Shown here: piece by piece, positions 52,340-61,504 of the stretch
Layout of the letters: each line of letters begins with the position of its first letter
Position numbering within the stretch: position 1 is the stretch's first letter
NCBI RefSeq assembly: GCF_028069655.1
Contig: NZ_JAMCOS010000001.1
Coordinates: 1,270,001 to 1,334,000 of the forward strand
Direction of reading: 5' to 3'
Length of the DNA stretch: 64,000 nt
From: Acidovorax sp. NCPPB 4044
Lineage (GTDB): Bacteria > Pseudomonadota > Gammaproteobacteria > Burkholderiales > Burkholderiaceae_C
The notes under the pieces: model-generated
What the model was told of the DNA's origin: nothing
Seen by the model: the letters and a program-made list of their open reading frames with translations, nothing else
The model's database searches: none
Translations under genes and position numbers: made by a program

Positions 52340-54637
52340 ATGAAAAAACACATCAATCGCCTGGGCGTGCGTACGGCATGCGCCGTGGCCGCCATGGTTT
52401 TCGTTGCGCAGGCGGCCTGGGCCCTTGAGCCATTCAAGGTCCAGGACATCCGGGTGGAAGGTCTGCAACGGGTGGAGCCGGGCACCGTGTTCGCTTCCAT
52501 GCCCCTCAGGGTGGGCGACGACTACAACGATGAGAAGGGCGCTGCGGCCATCCGCTCGCTTTTCGCGTTGGGCCTGTTCAAGGACGTGCGGCTGGAAGCC
52601 AACGGCAACGTGCTCGTGGTGGTCGTGGAGGAGCGCCCCACCATCGCCGATGTCGACTTTGCCGGTACGCGCGAATTCGACAAGGACACCCTCAAGAAAG
52701 CCATGCGCGACGTCGGTTTGACCGAAGGCCGCCCCTACGACAAGGCGTTGACCGACCGGGCCGAGCAGGAACTCAAGCGCCAATACATCAACAAGAGCCT
52801 GTACGGCGCCGAGGTCGTGACCACGGTGACGCCCATCGAGCGCAATCGCGTCAATCTCACCTTCACGGTGACCGAAGGCGATCCTGCGAAGATCAAGGAA
52901 ATCCACGTCGTGGGTGCGAAGGCATTCAGCGAGTCCACGCTCAAGGGCCTCTTCGACCAGGACACGGGCGGCTGGCTGAGCTGGTACACCAAGTCCGACC
53001 GCTATTCGCGCACCAAGCTCAACGCCGATCTGGAAACGCTGCGGTCCTACTATCTTGCCCGCGGCTATCTGGAGTTCCGCATCGACTCCACGCAGGTCGC
53101 GATCTCGCCAGACAAGCAGGACATCACCATCACGGTGAACATCACGGAAGGTGAGCGCTACGTGGTGTCCGGCGTGAAGCTGGAAGGCAACTATCTCGAG
53201 CGGGACGATGAGTTCAAGTCGCTCATCACCATCCAGGCCGGCGAGCCCTACAACGCGGACAAAGTGACGGAAACCACCAAGGCGTTCACGGACCATTTCG
53301 GTAATTTCGGCTTTGCCTTTGCCCGCGTGGAGGCTGTGCCCGAGATCGACCGCGAGAGCAATCGCGTGGCGCTGGTGCTGCGTGCCGAGCCTTCGCGCCG
53401 CGCCTATGTGCGCCGCATCGCCGTGAGCGGCAATAACCGCACGCGCGATGAAGTCATCCGCCGCGAATTCCGCCAGTACGAAGCGTCCTGGTATGACGGC
53501 GACAAGATCCGCCTCTCCCGTGACCGAGTGGACCGCCTTGGGTACTTCACCGAGGTGAATGTCGAGACGCAGGAAGTCGCTGGCTCTCCGGACCAGGTGG
53601 ATCTGGTGGTGAACGTGGCCGAAAAGCCCACGGGCTCCCTGCAGCTGGGTGCCGGTTTCTCCAGCGCAGAGAAGGTGTCGGTGTCCTTCAGCATCAAGCA
53701 GGAAAACGTCTTCGGCTCGGGCAATTACCTGGGCGTCGATGTGAATACCAGCAAGTACCGCCGCACGCTGGTGTTCAGCACGACGAATCCGTACTTCACG
53801 CAGGACGGTATTTCCCGCACGCTCGACGTCTACTACCGCACGGACAAGCCCTACGAAGACCAGGGCGGCAATTACGAGCTGATCACGGCGGGCACCAGCG
53901 TCCGTTTCGGTATCCCGTTCAGCGAAACGGACACGGTGTTCTTCGGCGGTGGCCTGGAGCAGACGCGGATCAAGCTGGGTACCAACATTCCGTCGGCCTA
54001 CCTGTCGTATGCGACCACCTATGGCGCCAGCAGCACTGCCATTCCCCTCACGATCGGCTGGTCGCGCGACGATCGCGACAGCGCACTGGCCCCCAACTCC
54101 GGCCGGTACCAGCGGTTGAATTCCGATTGGTCGGTGGCTGGCGATGCGCGTTACGTGCGGGCCAACTACCAGTTCCAGCAGTATGTGCCGCTGAACAAGA
54201 AATTCACCGTGGCGTTCAATTCCGAACTCGGTTGGGGCAAGGGCCTGAATGGCCGGCCGTTCCCGGTGTTCAAGAACTTCTACTCCGGTGGCCTCGGTTC
54301 GGTCCGTGGCTTCGACCAGGGAACGCTGGGCCCGCGCGATGTCACGGGCGCATCGCTGGGTGGGCCGAAGAAGGTCACCCTCAATGCGGAACTCATCGCG
54401 CCGTTCCCGGGTGCGGGCAACGACCGCACGCTGCGTGTGTTCACGTTCGTGGACGCAGGCAACGTATACGGCGAAGACGAGAAAGTGACCCTCAGCGACA
54501 TGCGTGTCTCTGCCGGTCTCGGCTTGAGCTGGATCTCCCCGCTCGGCCCGCTTCGCCTCGCTTTTGCGCAACCGGTGCGCAAGTTCGCCGGCGATAGAAT
54601 CCAGAAACTGCAATTCCAGATCGGAACGTCTTTCTAA
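52340..54637 (+). CDS. bamA: Outer-membrane protein assembly factor BamA
   Basis: A 765-aa Omp85 protein that inserts beta-barrel proteins into the outer membrane. Signal peptide ends near QAAWALEPF. Five POTRA domains follow (FKVQDIRVEGLQRVEPGTVF begins the first), then the 16-strand barrel from about residue 420, with the lid-loop motif GGLGSVRGFDQGTLGPRD and the C-terminal QKLQFQIGTSF, ending in Phe as required for assembly. Full family length. TAATG overlap with skp. Confidence 0.98.
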   Translation: MKKHINRLGVRTACAVAAMVFVAQAAWALEPFKVQDIRVEGLQRVEPGTVFASMPLRVGDDYNDEKGAAAIRSLFALGLFKDVRLEANGNVLVVVVEERPTIADVDFAGTREFDKDTLKKAMRDVGLTEGRPYDKALTDRAEQELKRQYINKSLYGAEVVTTVTPIERNRVNLTFTVTEGDPAKIKEIHVVGAKAFSESTLKGLFDQDTGGWLSWYTKSDRYSRTKLNADLETLRSYYLARGYLEFRIDSTQVAISPDKQDITITVNITEGERYVVSGVKLEGNYLERDDEFKSLITIQAGEPYNADKVTETTKAFTDHFGNFGFAFARVEAVPEIDRESNRVALVLRAEPSRRAYVRRIAVSGNNRTRDEVIRREFRQYEASWYDGDKIRLSRDRVDRLGYFTEVNVETQEVAGSPDQVDLVVNVAEKPTGSLQLGAGFSSAEKVSVSFSIKQENVFGSGNYLGVDVNTSKYRRTLVFSTTNPYFTQDGISRTLDVYYRTDKPYEDQGGNYELITAGTSVRFGIPFSETDTVFFGGGLEQTRIKLGTNIPSAYLSYATTYGASSTAIPLTIGWSRDDRDSALAPNSGRYQRLNSDWSVAGDARYVRANYQFQQYVPLNKKFTVAFNSELGWGKGLNGRPFPVFKNFYSGGLGSVRGFDQGTLGPRDVTGASLGGPKKVTLNAELIAPFPGAGNDRTLRVFTFVDAGNVYGEDEKVTLSDMRVSAGLGLSWISPLGPLRLAFAQPVRKFAGDRIQKLQFQIGTSF

Positions 54638-55158
54638 TGAAATCCCTTTCCCGCCATATTCCCCTGATCCTTCTGCTCGGCACGCTCGGCGCTGCCGTGC
54701 CTGCGCAGGCACAGGAGTTCAAGGCCGGCTTCGTGAATACCGACCGCATCTTCCGCGAAGCCAGCACGGCCAAGGCCGCGCAAGCCAAGCTGGAGCAAGA
54801 ATTCGCCAAGCGCGAGAAGGACCTTGTCGATCAAGGCAACTCGCTCAAATCGGCTACCGAGAAATTCGAGCGCGAGGCACCGACGATGGCGGAGAGCCAG
54901 CGCGCGACCCGCCAGCGCCAGCTGTCGGAGCAAGACCGGGACTTCCAGCGCAAGCGCCGCGAATTCCAGGACGATCTGGCCGCCCGCAAGAACGAGGAGC
55001 TGGGCCAGGTGCTCGAGCGTGCCAACAAGGCTGTCAAGCAGGTGGCAGAAGCCGAGAAGTACGACGTGATCCTGCAAGAGGCCGTCTACATCAACCCCAA
55101 GCACGACATCACCGAGAAGGTGATCAAGGCGCTCAATGCCGGTGCTGGCGCGAAGTGA
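54637..55158 (+). CDS. skp: Skp/OmpH periplasmic chaperone
   Basis: A 173-aa trimeric holdase for unfolded outer-membrane proteins. The ATG overlaps the bamA TAA (TAATG). Signal peptide (LGAAVPAQAQEF), then KAGFVNTDRIFREASTAKAAQAKLEQEFAKR, a long charged coiled coil (tentacle) and the return AEKYDVILQEAVYINPKHDITEKVIKAL. This is the classic Skp layout. Confidence 0.95.
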   Translation: MKSLSRHIPLILLLGTLGAAVPAQAQEFKAGFVNTDRIFREASTAKAAQAKLEQEFAKREKDLVDQGNSLKSATEKFEREAPTMAESQRATRQRQLSEQDRDFQRKRREFQDDLAARKNEELGQVLERANKAVKQVAEAEKYDVILQEAVYINPKHDITEKVIKALNAGAGAK

Positions 55159-55197
55159 TCGCAACCGCTGCGGCCTGGTCCGCACGGGGCGCCCCAC

Positions 55198-56199
55198 GTG
55201 AGTCTGCGTCTTGGGCAGATTGTTGAGGCGCTGGGCGGAACGATCGAAGGAGGCGACAGTGATGTCGAGATCCGCCGCATCGCACCGCTCGACTCTGCAG
55301 AGCCAGGTGACCTGGCTTTTCTGAGCAACCCGCGCTACCAGCAACAACTGGCCGCCTCCCGGGCGGCCTGTGTCATTGTGGCTCCCGCATCGCGCGAGGC
55401 CGCCCTGGCGCGGGGCGCATGCATCGTGGCGGAAGATCCCTATGTCTACTTTGCACGGGTGACCCAGCTCTGGAAACGGCACCAAGGCCGTGGCGCGGTC
55501 GCGGGCGTGCATCCGTCCGCCGTGGTGGATCCTCTGGCTTGCGTCGATCCCACTGCGACCGTCGGCCCTTTGTGCGTCGTGGAGCGTGGAGCGCACATCG
55601 GTGCGGGCACCGTCCTCAAGTCCCGGGTGACCGTGGGCGAAGATTGCCGCATCGGAGAGCGCTGCCTGCTGCATTCGGGCGTCGTGATCGGTGCCGATGG
55701 ATTCGGATTTGCCCACCAGGGCGGCGAGTGGGTCAAGATCGAACAACTGGGTGCCGTGCGCATCGGCGACGATGTCGAGATCGGCGCGAACACCTGCATC
55801 GATCGCGGCGCCCTGGACGACACCGTCATCGAAGACGGCGCCAAGCTCGACAACCTCATCCAGATCGCCCACAACGTGCGGATCGGGCGCCACACGGCCA
55901 TGGCCGGCTGCACCGGCGTAGCGGGCAGTACACGCATCGGAGCGCATTGCACGATCGGCGGTGCGGCGATCATCGTCGGGCACCTCGACATCGCAGACCG
56001 CGTGAATGTGTCCGCCGGGACCGTCATCTCGCGCTCCATCTCCCGCCCAGGCACTTACACCGGGGTGTTTCCCTTCGACGAGAATGCGAAGTGGGAAAAG
56101 AACGCGGCCACGCTCAGGCAGCTCCATGCGCTGCGGGCACGCATCAAGGCCCTCGAAGAACACATACGAAAAAACGGTCAGACCGCTCAATTCCAATGA
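55198..56199 (+). CDS. lpxD: UDP-3-O-acylglucosamine N-acyltransferase
   Basis: A 333-aa trimeric left-handed beta-helix enzyme, third step of lipid A synthesis. It starts with GTG at 55198 ([18 protein letters not shown] follows the initiator). The N-terminal uridine-binding domain has [15 protein letters not shown], and hexapeptide repeats follow ([41 protein letters not shown] in outline), with the catalytic His in [15 protein letters not shown]. The C-terminal helix is present. The stop overlaps the fabZ start. Confidence 0.96.
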   Translation: MSLRLGQIVEALGGTIEGGDSDVEIRRIAPLDSAEPGDLAFLSNPRYQQQLAASRAACVIVAPASREAALARGACIVAEDPYVYFARVTQLWKRHQGRGAVAGVHPSAVVDPLACVDPTATVGPLCVVERGAHIGAGTVLKSRVTVGEDCRIGERCLLHSGVVIGADGFGFAHQGGEWVKIEQLGAVRIGDDVEIGANTCIDRGALDDTVIEDGAKLDNLIQIAHNVRIGRHTAMAGCTGVAGSTRIGAHCTIGGAAIIVGHLDIADRVNVSAGTVISRSISRPGTYTGVFPFDENAKWEKNAATLRQLHALRARIKALEEHIRKNGQTAQFQ

Positions 56200-56636
56200 T
56201 GGACATCCACCAAATTCTCAAGCTCTTGCCGCACCGCTATCCCTTCCTGCTGGTGGACCGCGTTGTTGAACTCGAACGCGGTCAGCGCATTCAGGCGCTC
56301 AAGAACGTTTCGATCAACGAGCCCTTTTTCACCGGGCATTTCCCGAGCCGGCCCGTGATGCCGGGGGTGCTGATGCTCGAAGCGCTCGCGCAGGCGGCAG
56401 GCCTGTTGTCCTTCGACATGATGGGCGAGGCTCCTGGTGACGACAAGGTGTTCTACTTCGTCGGCATCGACGGCGCGCGCTTCAAGCGTCCCGTGGAGCC
56501 GGGCGATCAGCTGATCCTCGACGTGCGGCTGGACCGCATCAAGGGCGGCATCTACAAGTTCGTGGGCGTGGCCCGCGTAGGCGACAACGTGGCCTGCGAG
56601 GCCGAGATCATGTGCACCATGCGCACGGTGGCCTGA
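56196..56636 (+). CDS. fabZ: 3-hydroxyacyl-ACP dehydratase FabZ
   Basis: A 146-aa hot-dog-fold enzyme of type II fatty acid synthesis. The start at 56196 ([22 protein letters not shown]) overlaps lpxD by 4 bp. The catalytic His and Glu are in [24 protein letters not shown]. The C-terminal part has [20 protein letters not shown]. Its place between lpxD and lpxA is conserved and balances fatty acid and lipid A synthesis. Confidence 0.98.
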   Translation: MMDIHQILKLLPHRYPFLLVDRVVELERGQRIQALKNVSINEPFFTGHFPSRPVMPGVLMLEALAQAAGLLSFDMMGEAPGDDKVFYFVGIDGARFKRPVEPGDQLILDVRLDRIKGGIYKFVGVARVGDNVACEAEIMCTMRTVA

Positions 56637-56686
56637 GTGCCACGCAGGGCGCAGCAGAACAGGGCAACACGGCGGGACGGCAGGCG

Positions 56687-57502
56687 ATGACGACGACCAT
56701 CCATACGGCGGCTAGCGGCGGCATCCATGCCACCGCCATCGTGGCATCGGGTGCGCAGATTGACACCACGGTCACCATCGGGCCCTATTCGGTCATCGGA
56801 CCGGGAGTCAGCATCGGGGCGGGCACCACGGTCGGGCCGCACTGCGTCATCGAGGGGTTGACCTCCATCGGCCGCGACAACCGTATTTTCCAGTTCACTT
56901 CGCTGGGCGCCGCACCGCAGGACAAGAAGTACGCGGGCGAGCCCACGCGGCTCGAGATAGGCGATCGCAACACGGTCCGGGAGTTCTGCACGTTCAATAC
57001 AGGAACCGTCCAGGACCGCGGTGTGACGTCCATCGGCGATGACAACTGGATCATGGCCTATGTGCACATCGCGCACGACTGCCAGGTGGGCAATCAGACC
57101 ATTCTGGCCAACAACGCGACGCTGGCGGGCCATGTGCATGTAGGCGATCTGGCAATCATCGGAGGCCTCACGGGCATCCACCAGTTCACCAAAGTCGGCG
57201 CGCATGCCATGGCGGGATTCGCGAGCCATATCTCGCAGGACGTGCCTCCGTTCATGATGGTGGACGGCAACCCGCTGGCCGTTCGAGGTCTCAATCTCGA
57301 AGGGTTGCGGCGCCGTGGATTTTCTGCCCAGCGCGTCGCGGCGCTCAAGCAGGCCCACCGGCTGCTATACCGCCAGGGACTGACCCTGGAAGCCGCGCGC
57401 GCGGAGATCGGAGCCCTGCCCGAGGCCCATCCCGAAGCTGCTGCGGACATCGCGCTGCTGCTCGATTTCATCGCCTCGTCCACCCGCGGGCTGGCCCGCT
57501 GA
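56687..57502 (+). CDS. lpxA: UDP-N-acetylglucosamine acyltransferase
   Basis: A 271-aa left-handed beta-helix enzyme, first step of lipid A synthesis. The start at 56687 ([19 protein letters not shown]) is preceded by GGCAGG. Hexapeptide repeats are evident ([29 protein letters not shown] in outline). The catalytic His is in [15 protein letters not shown]. The C-terminal helical domain has [29 protein letters not shown]. Full length. Confidence 0.97.
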   Translation: MTTTIHTAASGGIHATAIVASGAQIDTTVTIGPYSVIGPGVSIGAGTTVGPHCVIEGLTSIGRDNRIFQFTSLGAAPQDKKYAGEPTRLEIGDRNTVREFCTFNTGTVQDRGVTSIGDDNWIMAYVHIAHDCQVGNQTILANNATLAGHVHVGDLAIIGGLTGIHQFTKVGAHAMAGFASHISQDVPPFMMVDGNPLAVRGLNLEGLRRRGFSAQRVAALKQAHRLLYRQGLTLEAARAEIGALPEAHPEAAADIALLLDFIASSTRGLAR

Positions 57503-57509
57503 GCCGATC

Positions 57510-58706
57510 ATGGCGGAGCAACCGATTCCCGGTGGCGTGGGCGCGCCGCAGCAGGCAGGGTCTTCGCCCCGCATCGCCATGGTGGCCGGGGAAACCTCGG
57601 GCGACCTGCTGGCCGGCCTGTTGATCGACGGGCTGCAGGAGCGCTGGCCGGGCGTGCAGGGCGCGGGCATCGGTGGGCCGCAGATGCAGCGCCGCGGCTT
57701 CGATGCGTGGTGGCCCAGCGAGCGGCTGGCCGTGCACGGGTACAGCGTTGAACTGGTCCGCAAGCTTTGGGGCATCTTCCGCATACGGCAGCAGTTGCGA
57801 AAGCGGCTGCTGGCCGATCGTCCGGATGTGTTCATCGGCGTGGACGCGCCCGATTTCAATCTGGGGCTGGAATCCGATCTGCGTGCGGCCGGCATCCGCA
57901 CGGTGCATTTCGTCTGTCCTTCCGTCTGGGCATGGCGTGCAGAGCGCCTGGAGAAGATCCGGCGCAGCGCCGGTCATGTGCTCTGCATTTTTCCATTCGA
58001 GCCAGCGCTGCTCGCCAGCCATGGCATCGCGGCCACCTATGTCGGCCATCCGCTGGCCAATGTGATTCCGATGGTGCCGGACCGCCAGGCTGTGCGCGCG
58101 CAACTGGGGTTTTCTGCGGAAGACGAGGTGCTGGCGATCCTGCCGGGAAGCCGCTCCGCCGAGATTGCCTACATTGCACAGCCGTTCTTCCGGGCGGCTG
58201 CGCTGATCCGTCAGGCCCGCCCCGGCATCCGTATGGTGGTGCCTGCCGTGCCGGCGCTCCAGGCACGCATCGAAGCTGCCGTGCGCGAAGCCGGGCTGCA
58301 GGACGCGATCAAGGTGGTCGCGGGGCAGTCGCACGCGGCGTTGGCGGCGTGCGACTGCACGCTCATCGCCAGCGGCACGGCGACCCTGGAAGCCGCGCTT
58401 TTCAAGCGGCCCATGGTGATCGCGTACCACATGCATCCCATCAGCTGGCGGCTCATGCAGCGCAAGCAGCTGCAGCCCTGGGTGGGCCTGCCCAACATCC
58501 TCTGCGGAGAGTTCGTCGTGCCCGAATTGATCCAGGATGCCGCGACCCCCGAAGCCCTCGCCAGGGCGGTGCTCCAGTGGCTCGATGCCCCGCCCGCTGC
58601 ACGCGACGCGCTGGAGCGGCGATTCACCGCGCTCCATGAAGAACTGCGCCGGGATACCCCGCGATTGGCTGCCGATGCGATCCAGAAAATCCTTGCCCAA
58701 GCCTGA
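57510..58706 (+). CDS. lpxB: Lipid A disaccharide synthase
   Basis: A 398-aa GT-B glycosyltransferase (family GT19) joining lipid X and UDP-2,3-diacylglucosamine. Motifs: [69 protein letters not shown], and [26 protein letters not shown]. It begins 7 bp after lpxA, and its 3' end overlaps rnhB by 32 bp. Confidence 0.97.
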   Translation: MAEQPIPGGVGAPQQAGSSPRIAMVAGETSGDLLAGLLIDGLQERWPGVQGAGIGGPQMQRRGFDAWWPSERLAVHGYSVELVRKLWGIFRIRQQLRKRLLADRPDVFIGVDAPDFNLGLESDLRAAGIRTVHFVCPSVWAWRAERLEKIRRSAGHVLCIFPFEPALLASHGIAATYVGHPLANVIPMVPDRQAVRAQLGFSAEDEVLAILPGSRSAEIAYIAQPFFRAAALIRQARPGIRMVVPAVPALQARIEAAVREAGLQDAIKVVAGQSHAALAACDCTLIASGTATLEAALFKRPMVIAYHMHPISWRLMQRKQLQPWVGLPNILCGEFVVPELIQDAATPEALARAVLQWLDAPPAARDALERRFTALHEELRRDTPRLAADAIQKILAQA

Positions 58707-59400
58707 CCAGGCCCATCTCCCCTGGCATCCGCCGGGCCTCGTTGCCGGCGTGGACGAGGCGGGGCGCGGGCCATTGGCCGGGCCGGTGGTCGCGGCCGCC
58801 GTGATCCTGGACGATCTGCAGCCGATCGAAGGATTGGCCGACTCCAAGACGCTGTCTGCGGCGCGCCGGGAGGCCCTGTTCGACGAGATCCGGGCCAAGG
58901 CCCTGTGCTGCAGCGTGGCCGAGGCCAGCGTCGATGAGATCGATGCGCTGAACATCCTGCAGGCGACGATGCTGGCGATGCGCCGTGCCGTGCTCGGCTT
59001 GCGGCTCAAGCCGGTGCGGGTGCTCGTCGATGGCAACCGGCTGCCGGCCCTCGACGTGCCGGCCGAGGCCATTGTGAAGGGCGACGCACTGGTCCAGTCG
59101 ATCTCCGCAGCCTCCATCCTGGCCAAGGTGACGCGCGATCGCTGGTGCGCCCGCCTGCACGAGACCTATCCGCATTACGGCTTCGCATCGCACAAGGGCT
59201 ATGGCACGGCGGAACACATGGCGGCGCTCCAGGCGCATGGCGTGTGCCCCGAACATCGCCGCTCGTTTGCCCCGGTGGCGGCGGCAGCCCAGCGCGGGGT
59301 GGTGGTGCACGCTGGCAGCATGGTGGAACCGGCCGCCGTGGTGGTGGTGGGAGCCCTGATGGCCGCCATGCCGCCATCCCAGGAGGGAGTCCCCGCATGA
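58675..59400 (+). CDS. rnhB: Ribonuclease HII
   Basis: A 241-aa enzyme that cuts RNA in RNA-DNA hybrids and single ribonucleotides in DNA. The start is taken as ATG 58675 ([12 protein letters not shown]), 32 bp inside lpxB. Active-site residues are in [24 protein letters not shown] (DEAGRG), [12 protein letters not shown] and [20 protein letters not shown], and [17 protein letters not shown] is the typical tail. About 30 extra residues after SFAPV ([20 protein letters not shown] in part) are not usual. The stop overlaps the methyltransferase start. Confidence 0.94.
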   Translation: MRSRKSLPKPDQAHLPWHPPGLVAGVDEAGRGPLAGPVVAAAVILDDLQPIEGLADSKTLSAARREALFDEIRAKALCCSVAEASVDEIDALNILQATMLAMRRAVLGLRLKPVRVLVDGNRLPALDVPAEAIVKGDALVQSISAASILAKVTRDRWCARLHETYPHYGFASHKGYGTAEHMAALQAHGVCPEHRRSFAPVAAAAQRGVVVHAGSMVEPAAVVVVGALMAAMPPSQEGVPA

Positions 59401-60230
59401 CGGATGAACGCACTGCCGGCGCCGGCCTGCCGCCTGCTGCAGCCACCTTCATCCAGTCGCGCGACAACGCATTCCTGAAGGACCTGCGCCGACTCGCGCA
59501 CGACAGCGGGGCCTACCGGCGGCAGGGCCGCATCTGGCTGGAGGGCGACCATCTGTGCCGGGCCGCGCTCGAACGCGGCGTGCGGCCGGCCATCGGCGTC
59601 TATGCAGAATCGTATGGGGCCGAGGCTTTGGAGCAGTGGGCCGGCTTCGCTGGCAGGAATATCGTCCTGGCGGATCCTCTTTGGGCCGACGTCAGCGGAC
59701 TGGAATCCCCCGCGCGCATGGGTTTCGTGGTGCAGGCACCCGAAGCCTGCGGCCTCGATGTGCGTGCGCCCACGGTGGTGCTCGACCGCCTGCAGGATGC
59801 CGGCAATGTGGGATCGATCCTGCGCAGCGCGTCGGCTTTCGGTTTCCGGCAGATTGCCGCCCTCAAGGGCACTGCGGCGCTCTGGAGCCCGAAGGTGCTG
59901 CGTGCCGGCATGGGGGCGCACTTCGCCCTGCAACTCGCCGAGGGATTGGCGATCGAGGACATCGACGCACTGGAGATTCCCTTGCTGGCGACCAGTTCGC
60001 ACGGCGGCGACCTGTTGCACCGCGCCCGCCTCCCGTGGCCGTGCGGCTGGATCATGGGCCACGAAGGGCAGGGCGTTTCGGAGGCGTTGCAGCAGCGTGC
60101 CCGCCACCTGATCCGCATTGCCCAGCCGGGCGGTGAAGAGTCGCTCAATGTCGGCGCGGCCGCGGCGATCTGCCTGCACGCCAGTGCCGCGCTGGCGGAC
60201 GGATCGGACGCTGCCCCGACGCTCGCCTGA
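59397..60230 (+). CDS. SpoU/TrmH-family RNA 2'-O-methyltransferase
   Basis: A 277-aa SAM-dependent enzyme of the SPOUT class. ATG at 59397 overlaps the rnhB stop. An N-terminal substrate-binding domain ([28 protein letters not shown]) precedes the knotted catalytic domain with motifs [33 protein letters not shown] and [16 protein letters not shown]. It probably methylates rRNA (RlmB-like) or tRNA; the target cannot be told. It ends the long block begun by rpsB and is followed by a bidirectional terminator. Confidence 0.92.
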   Translation: MTDERTAGAGLPPAAATFIQSRDNAFLKDLRRLAHDSGAYRRQGRIWLEGDHLCRAALERGVRPAIGVYAESYGAEALEQWAGFAGRNIVLADPLWADVSGLESPARMGFVVQAPEACGLDVRAPTVVLDRLQDAGNVGSILRSASAFGFRQIAALKGTAALWSPKVLRAGMGAHFALQLAEGLAIEDIDALEIPLLATSSHGGDLLHRARLPWPCGWIMGHEGQGVSEALQQRARHLIRIAQPGGEESLNVGAAAAICLHASAALADGSDAAPTLA

Positions 60231-60321
60231 GTGTCGTGAAAAGAGGGCGGTGTGCACCGCCTGGATCGGCAGGCGCCCGCCCCATCGGTGCCACTGGGAG
60301 AAGCGGATGGCCGCAGACAAG

Positions 60322-60357
60322 AAAAAACCCCTGAATCTTGCGAATCAGGGGTTTTTA
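60322..60357. terminator. Bidirectional terminator between trmH-type gene and tRNA-Thr
   Basis: A perfect stem (AAAAACCCCTGA with TCAGGGGTTTTT) with T-rich ends on both strands. It ends transcripts of the methyltransferase gene (plus) and tRNA-Thr (minus). Confidence 0.9.
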
Positions 60358-60359
60358 TT

Positions 60360-60435
60360 TGGTGCCGGAGAGATGAATCGAACACCCGACCTTCTCATTA
60401 CGAATGAGCTGCTCTACCGACTGAGCTACACCGGC
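60360..60435 (-). tRNA. tRNA-Thr (anticodon CGT)
   Basis: Read on the minus strand from 60435. The acceptor GCCGGTG pairs with CTCCGGC with one T-T mismatch, the anticodon loop ATTCGTAA carries CGT (Thr), the T arm is GGGTG-TTCGATT-CATCT with G-U pairs, and CCA is encoded at 60362-60360. A terminator follows immediately. Confidence 0.95.
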
Positions 60436-60446
60436 GAAGACTTGAA

Positions 60447-61454
60447 TTATATATCGGAATGGTAGCGTGTCACGCGTTCCACTTCATTTTTTGAACCCAG
60501 GATCACACTGACGCGCTCGTGCAGCTGCTTGGGCGGGATGTCGAGGATGCGATCGTGGCCGTTCGTGGCGGCGCCGCCGGCCTGTTCGACCAGCCAGGCC
60601 ATGGGATTGGCTTCGTACATGAGGCGCAGCTTGCCCGGCTTGTTGGGTTCGCGCTTGTCCCAGGGGTAGAGGAAGATGCCGCCGCGCGTGAGGATGCGGT
60701 GCACGTCGGCCACCATGCTGGCGATCCAGCGCATGTTGAAGTCCTTCTCGCGCGGGCCCTCGGTGCCGGCCAGGCATTCGTCGATGTAGCGCTTCACCGG
60801 GGCGTCCCAGTGGCGCATGTTGCTCATGTTGATCGCGAATTCCTTGGTGTCGGCGGGGATGCGCACGTTCTCTTCCACCAGCACGAAGGAGCCCTGTTCG
60901 CGGTCCAGCGTGAACATTGCCACGCCGTCGCCCACGGTGAGCACCAGCGTGGTCTGCGGGCCGTAGATGCAATAGCCCGCGGCGACCTGTTTGCTGCCGG
61001 CCTGCAGGAAGTCCTCGGTGGTCACGCCGGGGTGGCCCTCGGGCTTCTTGAGCACGCTGAAGATGGTGCCGATGCTCACGTTCACATCGATGTTGGACGA
61101 GCCGTCGAGCGGGTCGAACATCAGCAGGTATTCGCCCTGCGGGTAGCGGTTGGGCACCACATAGATGCTGTCCATCTCCTCCGATGCCATGGCCGCGAGG
61201 TGGCCGCCCCATTCGTTCGCCTCGATCAGCACTTCGTTGGCGATGATGTCGAGCTTCTTCTGCACTTCGCCCTGCACGTTCTCGCTGTCGGCCGAGCCGA
61301 GGACGCCGCCCAGCGCGCCCTTGTTGACGGCCTGGCTGATGCCCTTGCAGGCACGGGCGACGACTTCGAGCAGCAGGCGGAGTTGGGAAGGGATGAGTCC
61401 GTCGACGCGTTGCTGTTCGACGAGGTAGCGGGTGAGGCTGATGCGTTGTGCCAT
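60447..61454 (-). CDS. fbp: Fructose-1,6-bisphosphatase class I
   Basis: A 335-aa gluconeogenic enzyme. The start at 61454 ([15 protein letters not shown]) fits the family. Motifs: [44 protein letters not shown] in outline (metal site DPLDGSSN), [43 protein letters not shown], and [17 protein letters not shown]. It follows pepN on the same strand by 50 bp, so the two may share a transcript. The 3' end is 12 bp from tRNA-Thr. Confidence 0.97.
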   Translation of the reverse strand: MAQRISLTRYLVEQQRVDGLIPSQLRLLLEVVARACKGISQAVNKGALGGVLGSADSENVQGEVQKKLDIIANEVLIEANEWGGHLAAMASEEMDSIYVVPNRYPQGEYLLMFDPLDGSSNIDVNVSIGTIFSVLKKPEGHPGVTTEDFLQAGSKQVAAGYCIYGPQTTLVLTVGDGVAMFTLDREQGSFVLVEENVRIPADTKEFAINMSNMRHWDAPVKRYIDECLAGTEGPREKDFNMRWIASMVADVHRILTRGGIFLYPWDKREPNKPGKLRLMYEANPMAWLVEQAGGAATNGHDRILDIPPKQLHERVSVILGSKNEVERVTRYHSDI

Positions 61455-61504
61455 GGGGAGGGTGTCTCTCGGATCGGGGTGCGTTGGTGCGGGCGAACGG
61501 GCGG

